Notes under the pieces: generated by a model
Databases searched by the model: none
What the model was told of the DNA's origin: nothing
The model's input: the letters and a program-made list of their open reading frames with translations, nothing else
Shown here: positions 46,777-55,145 of the stretch, in pieces
Layout: every line of letters starts with the position of its first letter
How positions within the stretch are numbered: the stretch's first letter is position 1
Source: Pelosinus propionicus DSM 13327
GTDB taxonomy: Bacteria > Bacillota > Negativicutes > DSM-13327
Assembly (NCBI RefSeq): GCF_900114615.1
Contig: NZ_FOTS01000002.1
Location: 1 to 64,000 of the forward strand
DNA length: 64,000 nucleotides
Reading direction: 5' to 3'
Program-made: the position numbers and the translations under genes

Positions 46777-47832
46777 TTATGCTTTGACTAAAGGCACCCC
46801 ATATTCACTGGAAATCTCCTTTAATTCCTCAAGCAATTCCTTAGGAATTTCAATCCCTTTCAATAATAACTGTTGTTCTAAAGTCTGCTCCCGTTCTCCT
46901 GGCAAGTATATCTCACTAACACCAGCTGCTTTTTCAACAGCTTTGATTTCTTCACAAAATTTATCAGTACGCTTATAGTAGTCATCTTTGCTAATAAACC
47001 CATCAACTTTTATCACAATAATAAGATGTCCAACGTCAGCCTGATTATGTGTACCTTGATAAGAAGCCACATCTTGGCCGAAGGCAGCTCCTGTCAGTAC
47101 ACCGCTCAAATGATCAACAGCAAGCGCCAATGCATAGCCTTTGGGTCCAGCCATTGGCAAAATCATACCTAACAGTGCTTCTTCGGCATTCGTAGTTGGA
47201 CGCCCGTTTTTATCCAGTGCCCATCCTTCTGGAATCGTTAATCCCTGTTTTGCAGCCGTAATAATTTTCCCTCGGGCAACAATGCTAGTGGCCAAATCAA
47301 TTATGACCGGATTTTTTTCTAACCGAGGAAATCCTATAGCAATTGGATTAGTACCTAAATACGCTTCCTTGCCGCCCCAAGGAGGAATCGCTGATAAAGC
47401 ATTCGTAAAAACAATGGAAAGATAATTGCGTTTAGCTGCCATGTCACAATAAAATCCTGCAGTTCCAAAATGATTGCTACTCCTGACACCTACTGCGCAC
47501 AAACCAAAGTCTTCTGCCGCATCCATGGCCGCTTCCATTGCCTTGGCTGCAACCACCGAACCGAGTCCATTATCACCATCCACTGCAAATAAAGCAGGCC
47601 AAAGTTTATTAATGGTAATATTCGGCTGAGAATTTATCGATCCATCCTTTATTCTCATAAGGTATCGAGGGAAACGGCTGACCCCATGAGTCCCAACTCC
47701 CCATAGGTCAGCTTTTAAAAGATTGTCAGCAACAATTTTACCATCTGCCGCGGGCACACCAGCCTTTATAAGCACCTGTACAATAAATTGATGCAGTGAA
47801 CTAACAGAAAATATATTTTGCTCGCTGCTCAT
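46777..47832 (-). CDS. Ldh2/AllD-family NAD(P)-dependent dehydrogenase
   Basis: The 351-residue protein belongs to the malate/L-lactate/L-sulfolactate/ureidoglycolate dehydrogenase family, which is not Rossmann-like. GVGTHGVSRFPRYL near the N-terminus, catalytic His in SSNHFGTAGFY (about 122) and GPKGYALALAVD are the family blocks. It oxidises or reduces a 2-hydroxy or 2-keto acid. As the last gene of PTS operon 2 it probably acts on an acid formed by the aldolase or on a keto sugar acid. Confidence 0.9.
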   Translation of the reverse strand: MSSEQNIFSVSSLHQFIVQVLIKAGVPAADGKIVADNLLKADLWGVGTHGVSRFPRYLMRIKDGSINSQPNITINKLWPALFAVDGDNGLGSVVAAKAMEAAMDAAEDFGLCAVGVRSSNHFGTAGFYCDMAAKRNYLSIVFTNALSAIPPWGGKEAYLGTNPIAIGFPRLEKNPVIIDLATSIVARGKIITAAKQGLTIPEGWALDKNGRPTTNAEEALLGMILPMAGPKGYALALAVDHLSGVLTGAAFGQDVASYQGTHNQADVGHLIIVIKVDGFISKDDYYKRTDKFCEEIKAVEKAAGVSEIYLPGEREQTLEQQLLLKGIEIPKELLEELKEISSEYGVPLVKA

Positions 47833-47883
47833 ACCATAATCTCCCCTTAACTCTACTCATTATGAATCCACAAAGTAATAAGT

Positions 47884-48714
47884 TTATTTAATAATACCTA
47901 ATGCCCCGCCAATCAATGCAAATGCAAATAAGCTTAAAAGCACGTTAATAACGCGGTGCCCTTTCATGATTGCTCGCCAGCTAACGATAGTTAATAATAA
48001 AGGCAATGCTTTCGGAACGATCTGATCCAATAATTCTTTAAAGACTATTTTCTTACCCGCAATTACCGTTTGCAAAGCAATATCAACAGTTATAAACTTA
48101 CAAACCATGATTCCTAATACAAATAGACCCATTATGGAGAAAAAGGTTGTTAATTTTTTAAATAAACCGCCTTCTAGTATGGTCGTTACTGCAGTTGTAC
48201 CTAGTTGATAGCCTTTACGAATGCTTAAGCGAGTAATTGTATAATCATACCCAATCATACCGATTGCAAAAGCCAGTGGTCCCAGAAAACTGCCAGTAGA
48301 CGCCCAGCCAAGGCAGATACCTAATAATACGGGCTTATAGAGTGCCCCTGATATCGTATCACCAATTCCTGCTAGGGGTCCCATTAACGAACTTTTTAAA
48401 TCAATAATGGTTTCCTCTGAGATATCTTCACCCTTGGCTTTTTGTTCTTCCAATGCAATGGTTATGCCATGGATAACAGCTCCCCAGCGAGGTTCCGTAT
48501 TAAAAAACATCATATGCCTTTTTAAGCCAGCAATTACTTCCTCTGGTTTATCAGGATATAATTTTTGTATGATTGGACCAATCATAGATGCAAAGCCTCC
48601 AGCCTGCATTCTTTGATAGTTATAGGATAAATGACTCATCAGCCACCAACGCAATGTGGCCATTTCAATATCTTTTGAGGTTAAGCTTACTCCCGTCTCT
48701 ACTTTTTCAGCCAT
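47884..48714 (-). CDS. mannose-family PTS component IID (operon 2)
   Basis: The 276-residue subunit has the family blocks MMFFNTEPRWGAVI and LKSSLMGPLAGIGDTI and several C-terminal helices. It forms the sugar channel with IIC. Its ATG overlaps the IIC stop by one base (TAATG), which means coupled translation. It shares its layout with IID of operon 1. Confidence 0.93.
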   Translation of the reverse strand: MAEKVETGVSLTSKDIEMATLRWWLMSHLSYNYQRMQAGGFASMIGPIIQKLYPDKPEEVIAGLKRHMMFFNTEPRWGAVIHGITIALEEQKAKGEDISEETIIDLKSSLMGPLAGIGDTISGALYKPVLLGICLGWASTGSFLGPLAFAIGMIGYDYTITRLSIRKGYQLGTTAVTTILEGGLFKKLTTFFSIMGLFVLGIMVCKFITVDIALQTVIAGKKIVFKELLDQIVPKALPLLLTIVSWRAIMKGHRVINVLLSLFAFALIGGALGIIK

Positions 48715-49475
48715 TATATTTCATCCTCCTCGCTCATACCAGCTGGCACCTCTTTAGGCTGCAACGAAATGTATATATATCCCATTGCAGCGCCAATTAA
48801 GGCTGCAAATAATAAATTATTCATCCCCATATAAGCACTTACCGCAAAACCAAGACCAAAAAAGACCAGCAGATCTTTACGAGCCATATATTTCAACAGC
48901 ATGGCCACCCCTACAGCCGGCAGTACTTTGCCGACAGTGTTAAATCCAGCAATCCCCCAAGCTGGCACCGAAGCTAATAATCCGTCAATAACAGTCGGAC
49001 CGTAAAAGGCTGCCAAAAACGCAGGAATTCCTCTTACCAGTATGACAACCGCTTGAGAAGGTAAAGCCTGCATCAGCATAATACCTCGAACATCGCCTTT
49101 TTCTGCATACTTATCCTGTATGGAAGGCACCATTGAATTGATAGACATAAATAAAATCCAAGCATAATTGCCAATAACGCCAATGGAAACAGCAACTACA
49201 ACTGCCTGTTCCGTACTCATATTACTTTGTATTGCCACTGCAGTGCCCAGCAATCCTGCTGAATAAAGATCTGATGGATTGGCTCCCCCAGTACTGTTCC
49301 AGCCTAAAAAAGCTACATTAATCGCTGCTCCAATGATCAATCCTTCCATTGGTTTTCCATAGATCAGTCCCACCCAGAATCCTGCCATCAGCGGTTCTCT
49401 AATTAACCACCACCCAATAGGGTTTGATGAAGATTGCGCCCAAGCTAACAATCCTACAAAAACAGCTTGAATCAT
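48714..49475 (-). CDS. mannose-family PTS component IIC (operon 2)
   Basis: The 253-residue membrane protein has the IIC blocks: REPLMAGFWVGLIYGKPMEGLIIGAAINV in parts and STGGANPSDLYSAGLLGTA. It sits between IIB and IID. Compared with IIC of operon 1, the loop with GGTVPMDPG reads GGANPSDLY, so the two systems likely carry different sugars. Confidence 0.92.
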   Translation of the reverse strand: MIQAVFVGLLAWAQSSSNPIGWWLIREPLMAGFWVGLIYGKPMEGLIIGAAINVAFLGWNSTGGANPSDLYSAGLLGTAVAIQSNMSTEQAVVVAVSIGVIGNYAWILFMSINSMVPSIQDKYAEKGDVRGIMLMQALPSQAVVILVRGIPAFLAAFYGPTVIDGLLASVPAWGIAGFNTVGKVLPAVGVAMLLKYMARKDLLVFFGLGFAVSAYMGMNNLLFAALIGAAMGYIYISLQPKEVPAGMSEEDEI

Positions 49476-49499
49476 AATTTTTCCTCCTTATTTCCAACT

Positions 49500-49991
49500 T
49501 TAAAAACTTACGCTTTCCATTACTTTTTCGTATTCCATTGGCTTGTCTTCAGGAGTCGCCTGGAAAAATACATTTACGCCTCCACTGCTCATCTCCGTTA
49601 ACATAGCAGCGTCCTCTGGATTTAATGTCATATTGAGATAAACTGCTTTTCTCCCCGGTCCTGCACCCAGTCCGCCGATTTGCAGTTGCTCAATAGGAAA
49701 GCCCTTTTTCCAAACTTCAAGTGTGGTATGAACATCTTTAAATAAAACCAGTGCATTCCCCTCACCCAGCTGATTTTTGTTCCATGCTGCCATAAATGTG
49801 TCAATGCCCACTACGCTGCATTTCACATCAGCAGGTGTAGCCATTTTATAAATATTACTCATTACCGGGTCCTTCGCCAACGTATTATTGACAACAATAA
49901 TCTTAGTAGCTTGAATTGTTTTTAGCCACTTCGCCACTACTTGTCCATGGATCAGGCGAAAGTCGATTCTGATTAAAGAAAGTTTAGCCAT
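49500..49991 (-). CDS. mannose-family PTS component IIB (operon 2)
   Basis: The 163-residue protein carries RIDFRLIHGQV with the phospho-His at about 15, then INNT/VVNNTLAKD and GGLGAGPGRK typical of IIB. The start is ATG 49989-49991, nine bases after AGGAAGG; an earlier ATG touches the ribosome site. It hands phosphate to the sugar during uptake. Confidence 0.92.
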   Translation of the reverse strand: MAKLSLIRIDFRLIHGQVVAKWLKTIQATKIIVVNNTLAKDPVMSNIYKMATPADVKCSVVGIDTFMAAWNKNQLGEGNALVLFKDVHTTLEVWKKGFPIEQLQIGGLGAGPGRKAVYLNMTLNPEDAAMLTEMSSGGVNVFFQATPEDKPMEYEKVMESVSF

Positions 49992-50036
49992 ATATTTCAT
50001 CCTTCCTAGCGGTTTTATATTTTATATTCGATACTC

Positions 50037-50474
50037 TCACAAACTATCTAATTCCTGTACTTCAACCAGGATGTTTTGGCATCCATCACGTCCTGCTTTA
50101 ATTACTGCCTTTGCTAATTCTTCCCCTCGCATCCCCATCCGAGCAGTTACGGCTTCAATTACCATACCAAGACTTAAGCCAGCAACCGCACTCACATTCC
50201 TAGTGGTTGAAATAGCTGCTGAAACATTGGCTGGAGTACCGCCAAATAAATCACTAATCAGCAAAGATCCCTCTGTCATGGACTCTAATACCTTATTAAT
50301 CTCTGCCATAAAATCAGCCGGTTCCATACCTGGCATCAGAGACAACGCTTTTACACTTTCCATTGGTCCCATGATCATTTCAGCACTTTTAACTAATTCT
50401 TCGCCAAATTTTCCATGAGTTACAATAACGATACCTGGGATACCTTCTTCCAATTCGTTACTGGTATCTGACAT
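50037..50474 (-). CDS. mannose-family PTS component IIA (operon 2)
   Basis: The 145-residue protein has the phospho-His in IVTHGKFGEEL (about 19) and ISDLFGGTPANVSAA. The N-terminal ten residues precede the domain. AGGAGG lies 9 bases before the ATG. It lies 29 bases after the aldolase gene and starts the PTS part of operon 2. Confidence 0.92.
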   Translation of the reverse strand: MSDTSNELEEGIPGIVIVTHGKFGEELVKSAEMIMGPMESVKALSLMPGMEPADFMAEINKVLESMTEGSLLISDLFGGTPANVSAAISTTRNVSAVAGLSLGMVIEAVTARMGMRGEELAKAVIKAGRDGCQNILVEVQELDSL

Positions 50475-50503
50475 TATAATCGCCTCCTTATCTTACAATT
50501 TGC

Positions 50504-51160
50504 TTACTTACCTTGTTGACGTGCCTTTTGAATAGCTTCTACAAACTCTCTGGCAGCTAGTGTAACTTTGTTGTAATCACCATCTTTTTTATGAGCTTTC
50601 GTCACATAACTGCCTACACCGATTGCATCGCAGCCTGCATGAATCCACTCATGTACGTTTTGAGGCGTTGCTCCGCCAGTCGGCACAATGGATGCTTGGG
50701 GAATCGGCGCCTTGATAGTTTTTACATACTGAGCACCTAAGAAATCTGCTGGGAATAACTTCACCATATCAGCACCAGCCTCTAGTGTTTCCACGACATC
50801 TTTAGGAGTCATAGCACCAACAATAGATATAGCCTGATAGCGGTTGCTTACTTTAACCATATCAACATTTAAATGAGGACTAACTAAAAGCTCAGCTCCA
50901 GCCAAGATGGCTGCTCTTGCAGTTTCTGCATCTAAAATTGTTCCAGCACCGATAACGACTTCACCATTTTTATAGGTTTGAGATAAAGATTCAATAATTC
51001 TTAATGCACCTGGCACACTCATCGTAATTTCTACTGCCCCAACTCCGCCTTTGATGCAGGCTTCCGCAATTTTTTGCGCTTCCTCTGTATCATCACTGCG
51101 AATAATAACTACAATACCACCATCAATTATTTTACGTAAATTTTCAAACTTTTTACTCAT
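50504..51160 (-). CDS. eda: KDPG/KHG-type aldolase (operon 2)
   Basis: The 218-residue protein has Glu44 in VEITM, GAGTIL for phosphate and the Schiff-base Lys134 in MVKLFPA. It splits a 2-keto-3-deoxy-(6-phospho) acid to pyruvate and an aldehyde. It differs clearly from the aldolase at 13371. In the glucosaminate (Dga) system of Salmonella a mannose PTS is also paired with such an aldolase and a LevR-like activator, but its ammonia-lyase is absent here. Confidence 0.9.
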   Translation of the reverse strand: MSKKFENLRKIIDGGIVVIIRSDDTEEAQKIAEACIKGGVGAVEITMSVPGALRIIESLSQTYKNGEVVIGAGTILDAETARAAILAGAELLVSPHLNVDMVKVSNRYQAISIVGAMTPKDVVETLEAGADMVKLFPADFLGAQYVKTIKAPIPQASIVPTGGATPQNVHEWIHAGCDAIGVGSYVTKAHKKDGDYNKVTLAAREFVEAIQKARQQGK

Positions 51161-51187
51161 TATTCATTCCTCCTAATTTTTATATTA

Positions 51188-52144
51188 TTATTTTACAACT
51201 GAATATTTAGCCTCAGAGCCGGATAAAACTCGTACTATTTCTTCTGCTGCCATGACACCAGCCCCCACAATTGCCTCATTGGTATACGCACCGGCATGAG
51301 AGGTAAAAACTACATTTTTCAGCTCCATCAAAGGCGAATTTTGGGGTGGCTCCTGTGCAAATACATCCAAAGCAGCACCAGCAATGATACCTTCCTTCAA
51401 GGCCTTATACAAATCATCTTCAACAATGAGTTCTCCTCTAGCCGTATTAATAATATAGGAGGTCTTTTTCATCTTACGCAGCCTGTCCATATTAACCATA
51501 CCAGCGGTTTCTAACATTGCAGGAGCATGCAAGGAGATAAAGTCGGCTTCTGAAAATACTTCATCTAAGGATAAATAGGTTACACCATAATTGTCAATAA
51601 ACTCTTGTCTAGGGTATACATCATAGGCAATAATTTTCATACCAAAGCCATAAGCACGTTTGGCTACCTCGCCGCCGATATTTCCCATACCAATGATTCC
51701 CAAAACCTTTCCTCTCAGTTCAACACCGGTATGACGATACCACTCTCCCTTTCGTATGGAACTATCCATTTGGGGAATTTGTCTAGCGATTGCCATCATT
51801 AATCCTAGTGCTAAATCAGCTACAGATTTACTATTAGCGCCTGGAGTGATCGTAACTGCCACGCCATGTTCTTTAGCAGCATCTACATTGATCGTGTTGT
51901 ATCCCACGCCTTGTTTAGCAATGACCTTAAGTGTCGGAGCCCCTGCAGCAATTACCGCCGCTGTAACTATTTCACTTCCCGCAATCATCCCCTCGACTCC
52001 CTTTATCATCTCCAAAAGCTCATTCTCTGTTAATGCACGATCATGAGGGTTTACTATCAGTTCATAACCTTGTGCATTCAAGATTTCCATAGCCTCTGGT
52101 GAGCGAGAGCGCTCTCTAGATCCTATCAAGACCTTTTTCTTCAT
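51188..52144 (-). CDS. D-2-hydroxyacid dehydrogenase (SerA-like)
   Basis: The 318-residue protein is a D-isomer 2-hydroxyacid dehydrogenase without an ACT domain. The NAD site is GKVLGIIGMGNIGGEVA (about 143-159). The catalytic Arg, Glu and His are seen in NTARGEL, the QEPP region and TSHAGAY. It is the first gene of operon 2, 80 bases after the sigma-54 promoter. It probably reduces or oxidises a keto sugar acid in the pathway rather than making serine. Confidence 0.9.
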   Translation of the reverse strand: MKKKVLIGSRERSRSPEAMEILNAQGYELIVNPHDRALTENELLEMIKGVEGMIAGSEIVTAAVIAAGAPTLKVIAKQGVGYNTINVDAAKEHGVAVTITPGANSKSVADLALGLMMAIARQIPQMDSSIRKGEWYRHTGVELRGKVLGIIGMGNIGGEVAKRAYGFGMKIIAYDVYPRQEFIDNYGVTYLSLDEVFSEADFISLHAPAMLETAGMVNMDRLRKMKKTSYIINTARGELIVEDDLYKALKEGIIAGAALDVFAQEPPQNSPLMELKNVVFTSHAGAYTNEAIVGAGVMAAEEIVRVLSGSEAKYSVVK

Positions 52145-52224
52145 AGAAGCAACTCCTTTGTTAGAAATATCTAACTTCTTGAGAATTATATTTCCCTACA
52201 AGTAGAATTATCTATAATTATTAT

Positions 52225-52240
52225 GCAAAATCCATGCCAC
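52225..52240 (-). promoter_or_regulatory. sigma-54 promoter of PTS operon 2
   Basis: On the minus strand TGGCAT, five bases, then TTGCA fit the -24/-12 pattern with invariant GG and GC. It lies 80 bases before the first gene of operon 2. The LevR-like activator at 43792 is the obvious partner. Confidence 0.85.
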
Positions 52241-52335
52241 TACACATCACCCTAAAAGTCTTTCTTAGCTTACCTCCTTCACTACAGAAAAACAGAAAGT
52301 AGTGTAGTACTATCACTACACTACTTTCTGTTTTT
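52239..52335. promoter_or_regulatory. CACTACA repeats and 21-bp inverted repeat upstream of operon 2
   Basis: CACTACA occurs at 52239-52245, 52280-52286 and 52314-52320, and its complement at 52302-52308. The last two sit in a perfect inverted repeat with 21-bp arms (52288-52308 and 52315-52335) and a 6-nt loop. The region lies between divergent genes, so it ends neither; enhancer binding by the LevR-like activator is likely, though the ends (AAAAACAG/CTGTTTTT) also look like a terminator. Confidence 0.55.
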
Positions 52336-52472
52336 GGTGTACTAGCTAATTCTATATCACCATTAACAACCATTGCCAGTATATTTCTTGCTTTAATGGA
52401 GGATACTCCCCAATAGTAGTTCCTATGAATGATCTAAGTAAAAAACATATTTTATAGTTAGGAGATGTCAAT

Positions 52473-53318
52473 ATGAACAAGACAATCTTCATACTCTTTT
52501 TTATGATAGTATTATTTTTTCTCAGTGCTTGTAGCTCTTTAAATGCCCCCCAGGAAAAGCCAGAGGTAGAAGCAGATCCGCCAATTTCTAACCAACCACT
52601 AGCAGAGCAAGAATCTTCTTTGCAGCTAATGAACGAATTAAAGCAGTTTAATGGCAAAATCGGTTTATATGCACGCAATCTTAAAACGAATCAAATTCTT
52701 CAATTTAATCAAAATATGATTTTTCCCACAGCATCCACCCATAAATTAGTTGTTGCAATTTCCGTCTATAAATATTTATATCACGATGCCTCTACTAGCG
52801 AAAAGCAGCACTATGATGAGAATATTAAACAAATGATGATCGTCAGCGATAATCCTGCTTTTTATGAGTTATTGGATATTATAGAAGCAAAGCAACCGGA
52901 TGCCCTTACTCGCGTCCTAAGTGACCTAAATCTTGTCAATACCAGAATCCACAACCGTAAGGCTTTCAAGGAATATGGATATCACAGCGTTACAACCCCT
53001 TATGAAATGTCGCAGGTTTTTGAAACAATCTATAATGAAACCTATCTTGGAAAAGAATTCTCATCCATTTTAAAAGAAGAATTGAGCAATACTATATTTC
53101 AAGATGAAATTCCCCGCTTTCTGCAAGGGAAAAAGGTACTGCATAAGGTTGGAGAGCTTCCTGGAGTCCAATGTGATGTAGGTATTATTGATGACGGGCA
53201 GAATGTGATTCTAATTAGTCTGTATACTACAACCGAGCAGCCGCTGCCTTATGCCAGTAATTTTATTGCTGATATTTCTGCCAAGTCATACAATATTTTA
53301 AAATCCTTACATCTGTAA
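52473..53318 (+). CDS. class-A beta-lactamase-like serine hydrolase lipoprotein
   Basis: The 281-residue protein has a lipobox LSAC with Cys20, a linker (21-50) and a class-A beta-lactamase fold. The three motifs are Ser88-x-x-Lys91 (STHK), Ser125-Asp126-Asn127 and KVG (near 226) in place of KTG. An omega-loop ExxLN with the deacylating Glu is not evident, so it may bind beta-lactams or act as a peptidase without efficient turnover. It would be anchored outside the cell. It is divergent from PTS operon 2 but probably unrelated. Confidence 0.85.
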   Translation: MNKTIFILFFMIVLFFLSACSSLNAPQEKPEVEADPPISNQPLAEQESSLQLMNELKQFNGKIGLYARNLKTNQILQFNQNMIFPTASTHKLVVAISVYKYLYHDASTSEKQHYDENIKQMMIVSDNPAFYELLDIIEAKQPDALTRVLSDLNLVNTRIHNRKAFKEYGYHSVTTPYEMSQVFETIYNETYLGKEFSSILKEELSNTIFQDEIPRFLQGKKVLHKVGELPGVQCDVGIIDDGQNVILISLYTTTEQPLPYASNFIADISAKSYNILKSLHL

Positions 53319-53342
53319 CAAACAATAATAGTAAAGAAAAAA

Positions 53343-53363
53343 CACAACCATCCAGTGGTTGCG
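53343..53363 (-). terminator. terminator of the 29-codon gene
   Basis: On the minus strand an 8-bp stem with one mismatch (arms 53343-53350 and 53356-53363) and a 5-nt loop is followed by six T. It lies 15 bases after the stop of the small gene at 53379. Confidence 0.75.
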
Positions 53364-53378
53364 CTTTAGTATGAAAAA

Positions 53379-53468
53379 TTATTCAGATTTATTTGCTAGA
53401 ATTGTTAGAGTCTTCTTTTCAGCTTTTTTCTTCTTCTTTTCCTTATTCTTTGGGCTCTTATCTCCCAT
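53379..53468 (-). CDS. 29-residue Lys-rich small protein (MGDKSPK type)
   Basis: ATG 53466-53468 follows AGGAGATGTTCGAT (10 bases). The frame reads MGDKSPKNKEKKKKKAEKK and ten further residues to TAA at 53379-53381. The MGDKSPK start followed by a Lys run is a pattern I know from short conserved bacterial proteins with no assigned role. A strong ribosome site, the start pattern and an immediate terminator make it a real gene despite its length. It would be highly basic and may bind nucleic acid or membranes; that is inference. Confidence 0.7.
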   Translation of the reverse strand: MGDKSPKNKEKKKKKAEKKTLTILANKSE

Positions 53469-53676
53469 ATCGAACATCTCCTTTTCTATAATAAACCTAG
53501 ATTTAGTATACCATAGTTTTCCATATTGCGACGTTGCTTATACAATCACATTCAGGCATACGTTCCTTTACAGACAGGAGAAACATGCAAATATCATGTT
53601 TTTCATTAAATAACGTACTATTTCATGAAATACCTATATAAATTATTTTCATAGGACCATCATTCTACTATTTGTT

Positions 53677-54306
53677 TCAACTTATTTTAACAGCAACATA
53701 TACAAAGCCGCCTCCAAATCTGGTCGTTTCCAGCCAAAGACCCAAATCAAAAGTAAGCAAACGTCCTCCATCATAACAAGTAGCTAAATAACAATTCTGA
53801 CTTTCGTCATAAGACAGAGAAACAAGTACAATCCAGTGCCAGCTTTCCAGAGCTATTACTCGTCCTTTATGCAAATTCAAAAATGCAATCGGACAATCCG
53901 ATGCGAGACCTTCTTCTAAGAATTTTACTACTTGAAAAAGTGATTGCCGCTTGAATCTAAATGCAGAAAGGCTAAGTTCACGACATTGCCAACTTAGTCC
54001 ATAATACGCTGCAAGAACATTTACTCCCCTGCAAAATTTTCCAGTGCTATTGAGTCCCAATAACCAATTAGGAGTAACAAACTTCCATACATCCTCCAGT
54101 ATTTCTATTATGGTGGAAATACTATGGTCTTGGTATGGCAAAGTTCCTCCTTCACGTTTATTTAAATACAAAAGCAGCATGGCAGCTGCCGTGGGACCGC
54201 AGCCTCTCGTCTTCTGAAAAGACGTCTTATACCACTCTTGATTATAACCATATACTATAGGACTGCCTGTTTTTAGCTGTAACCATTCAGGATGCTTGAT
54301 TTCCAT
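53677..54306 (-). CDS. papain-like (C39-type) cysteine peptidase-like protein
   Basis: The 209-residue protein has the nucleophile Cys36 in RGCGPTAAAMLLLYL, a His in LESWHWIVLV (about 155) and a following acidic residue in ATCYDGGR. This is the C39-like/papain-like arrangement. No signal peptide or partner ABC gene is seen, so it is not a bacteriocin-processing transporter. The target is unknown. Confidence 0.75.
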   Translation of the reverse strand: MEIKHPEWLQLKTGSPIVYGYNQEWYKTSFQKTRGCGPTAAAMLLLYLNKREGGTLPYQDHSISTIIEILEDVWKFVTPNWLLGLNSTGKFCRGVNVLAAYYGLSWQCRELSLSAFRFKRQSLFQVVKFLEEGLASDCPIAFLNLHKGRVIALESWHWIVLVSLSYDESQNCYLATCYDGGRLLTFDLGLWLETTRFGGGFVYVAVKIS

Positions 54307-54462
54307 TTTCCATCCCCCTTAACTGACTTAGTAAAATCCAATAATACTAGTATTTATAAGATATGCTAAAAGAATAAGTACTTCCATTAAAACACGCACT
54401 TCTTTCTTCAATATATTTAGCAAGCCACTGTATTTATCCTGCAAATTAAACTAATAGACAAA

Positions 54463-54504
54463 TGTAAAACCCCGTTCAGTTTATTGACTGAGCGGGGTTT
54501 TACA
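54463..54504 (-). terminator. terminator of the 33-codon gene
   Basis: Arms 54463-54480 and 54487-54504 pair over 18 bp with one G-U and a 6-nt loop (TGTAAAACCCCGTTCAGT). It lies 20 bases after the stop of the small gene at 54525. Confidence 0.8.
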
Positions 54505-54524
54505 GACAAAGAATCTTTACAGTT

Positions 54525-54626
54525 TTAATCATTCAATTTCTCACTTAGACGATATAAATATAATAAAAAAACGACCGTCAGTACAAGATGCAGTACATTC
54601 GATAACCATGGCTCTATAACAAACAT
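54525..54626 (-). CDS. 33-residue single-helix membrane protein
   Basis: ATG 54624-54626 lies 8 bases after AAGGAG. The 33 residues begin MFVIEPWLSNVLHL, continue with a hydrophobic helix (about residues 8-26) and end in a charged tail RLSEKLND. A terminator follows 20 bases after TAA. The strong ribosome site and the terminator support a real gene. I do not recognise the family; size and form suit a small regulatory membrane peptide or a type-I toxin-like peptide, but neither is shown. Confidence 0.6.
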   Translation of the reverse strand: MFVIEPWLSNVLHLVLTVVFLLYLYRLSEKLND

Positions 54627-54748
54627 AACATCGTCTCCTTTATAAAAACTTCAATTATCTGCCATTACTTTAATTATCGTAATAAATAGAAGATTTTTAC
54701 ACGTGTAAAATGTCATAGTTTTCTAGGCCTTTTGTCCTTTTATTGTAC

Positions 54749-54788
54749 AATAAGACCGTCTGACTTACAAGGAAAGACGGCCTTATTT
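54749..54788 (-). terminator. terminator of the 67-codon gene
   Basis: AATAAGACCGTCT (54749-54761) pairs with AGACGGCCTTATT (54776-54788) with a small bulge. It begins just after the stop at 54796. Confidence 0.7.
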
Positions 54789-54795
54789 TCATAGT

Positions 54796-54999
54796 CTACT
54801 CCAGATCATCACCAACAATCTCTAGTATTTTAGTATTATTATCTGAATCGATACCACAAATAACATATTTGTCTTTATATTTACTACTATCTTCATTTTC
54901 CAAAGTGACAGTCTTTTGAGTATCATCCATAAAAACAATATTGATTTTTATGGCATTTCCTTCCTCCACAACATTCGTGACTTTTCCTGTACTAACCAT
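54796..54999 (-). CDS. small hypothetical protein
   Basis: The 67-residue acidic protein is predicted to be all beta: VTNVVEEGNAIKINIVFMDD, then QKTVTLEN and a C-terminal ILEIVGDD. AAAGGAGG precedes its ATG by about 7 bases and a terminator follows. I do not recognise the family. Nothing nearby points to a role. Confidence 0.6.
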   Translation of the reverse strand: MVSTGKVTNVVEEGNAIKINIVFMDDTQKTVTLENEDSSKYKDKYVICGIDSDNNTKILEIVGDDLE

Positions 55000-55145
55000 T
55001 GCTACACCTCCTTTAGATTATATTTCCATAAATGATATTTTTCATTTGAAAAATATCTTATGAAGAATGAAGAAAAAGGATTTTTTTCGATGATATGGAA
55101 TTATATATACAAAAAATGATAATAAATAGGAGAAGGTGTCAGAAT

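Noticed and set aside
52352-52678. Minus-strand frame of 108 codons
   Set aside because: It is antisense to the start of the lipoprotein gene, which has a clear lipobox and catalytic motifs.
53359-53613. Plus-strand Phe-rich frame of 84 codons
   Set aside because: It is the complement of the 29-codon Lys-rich gene; the Phe run mirrors the Lys/Glu codons.
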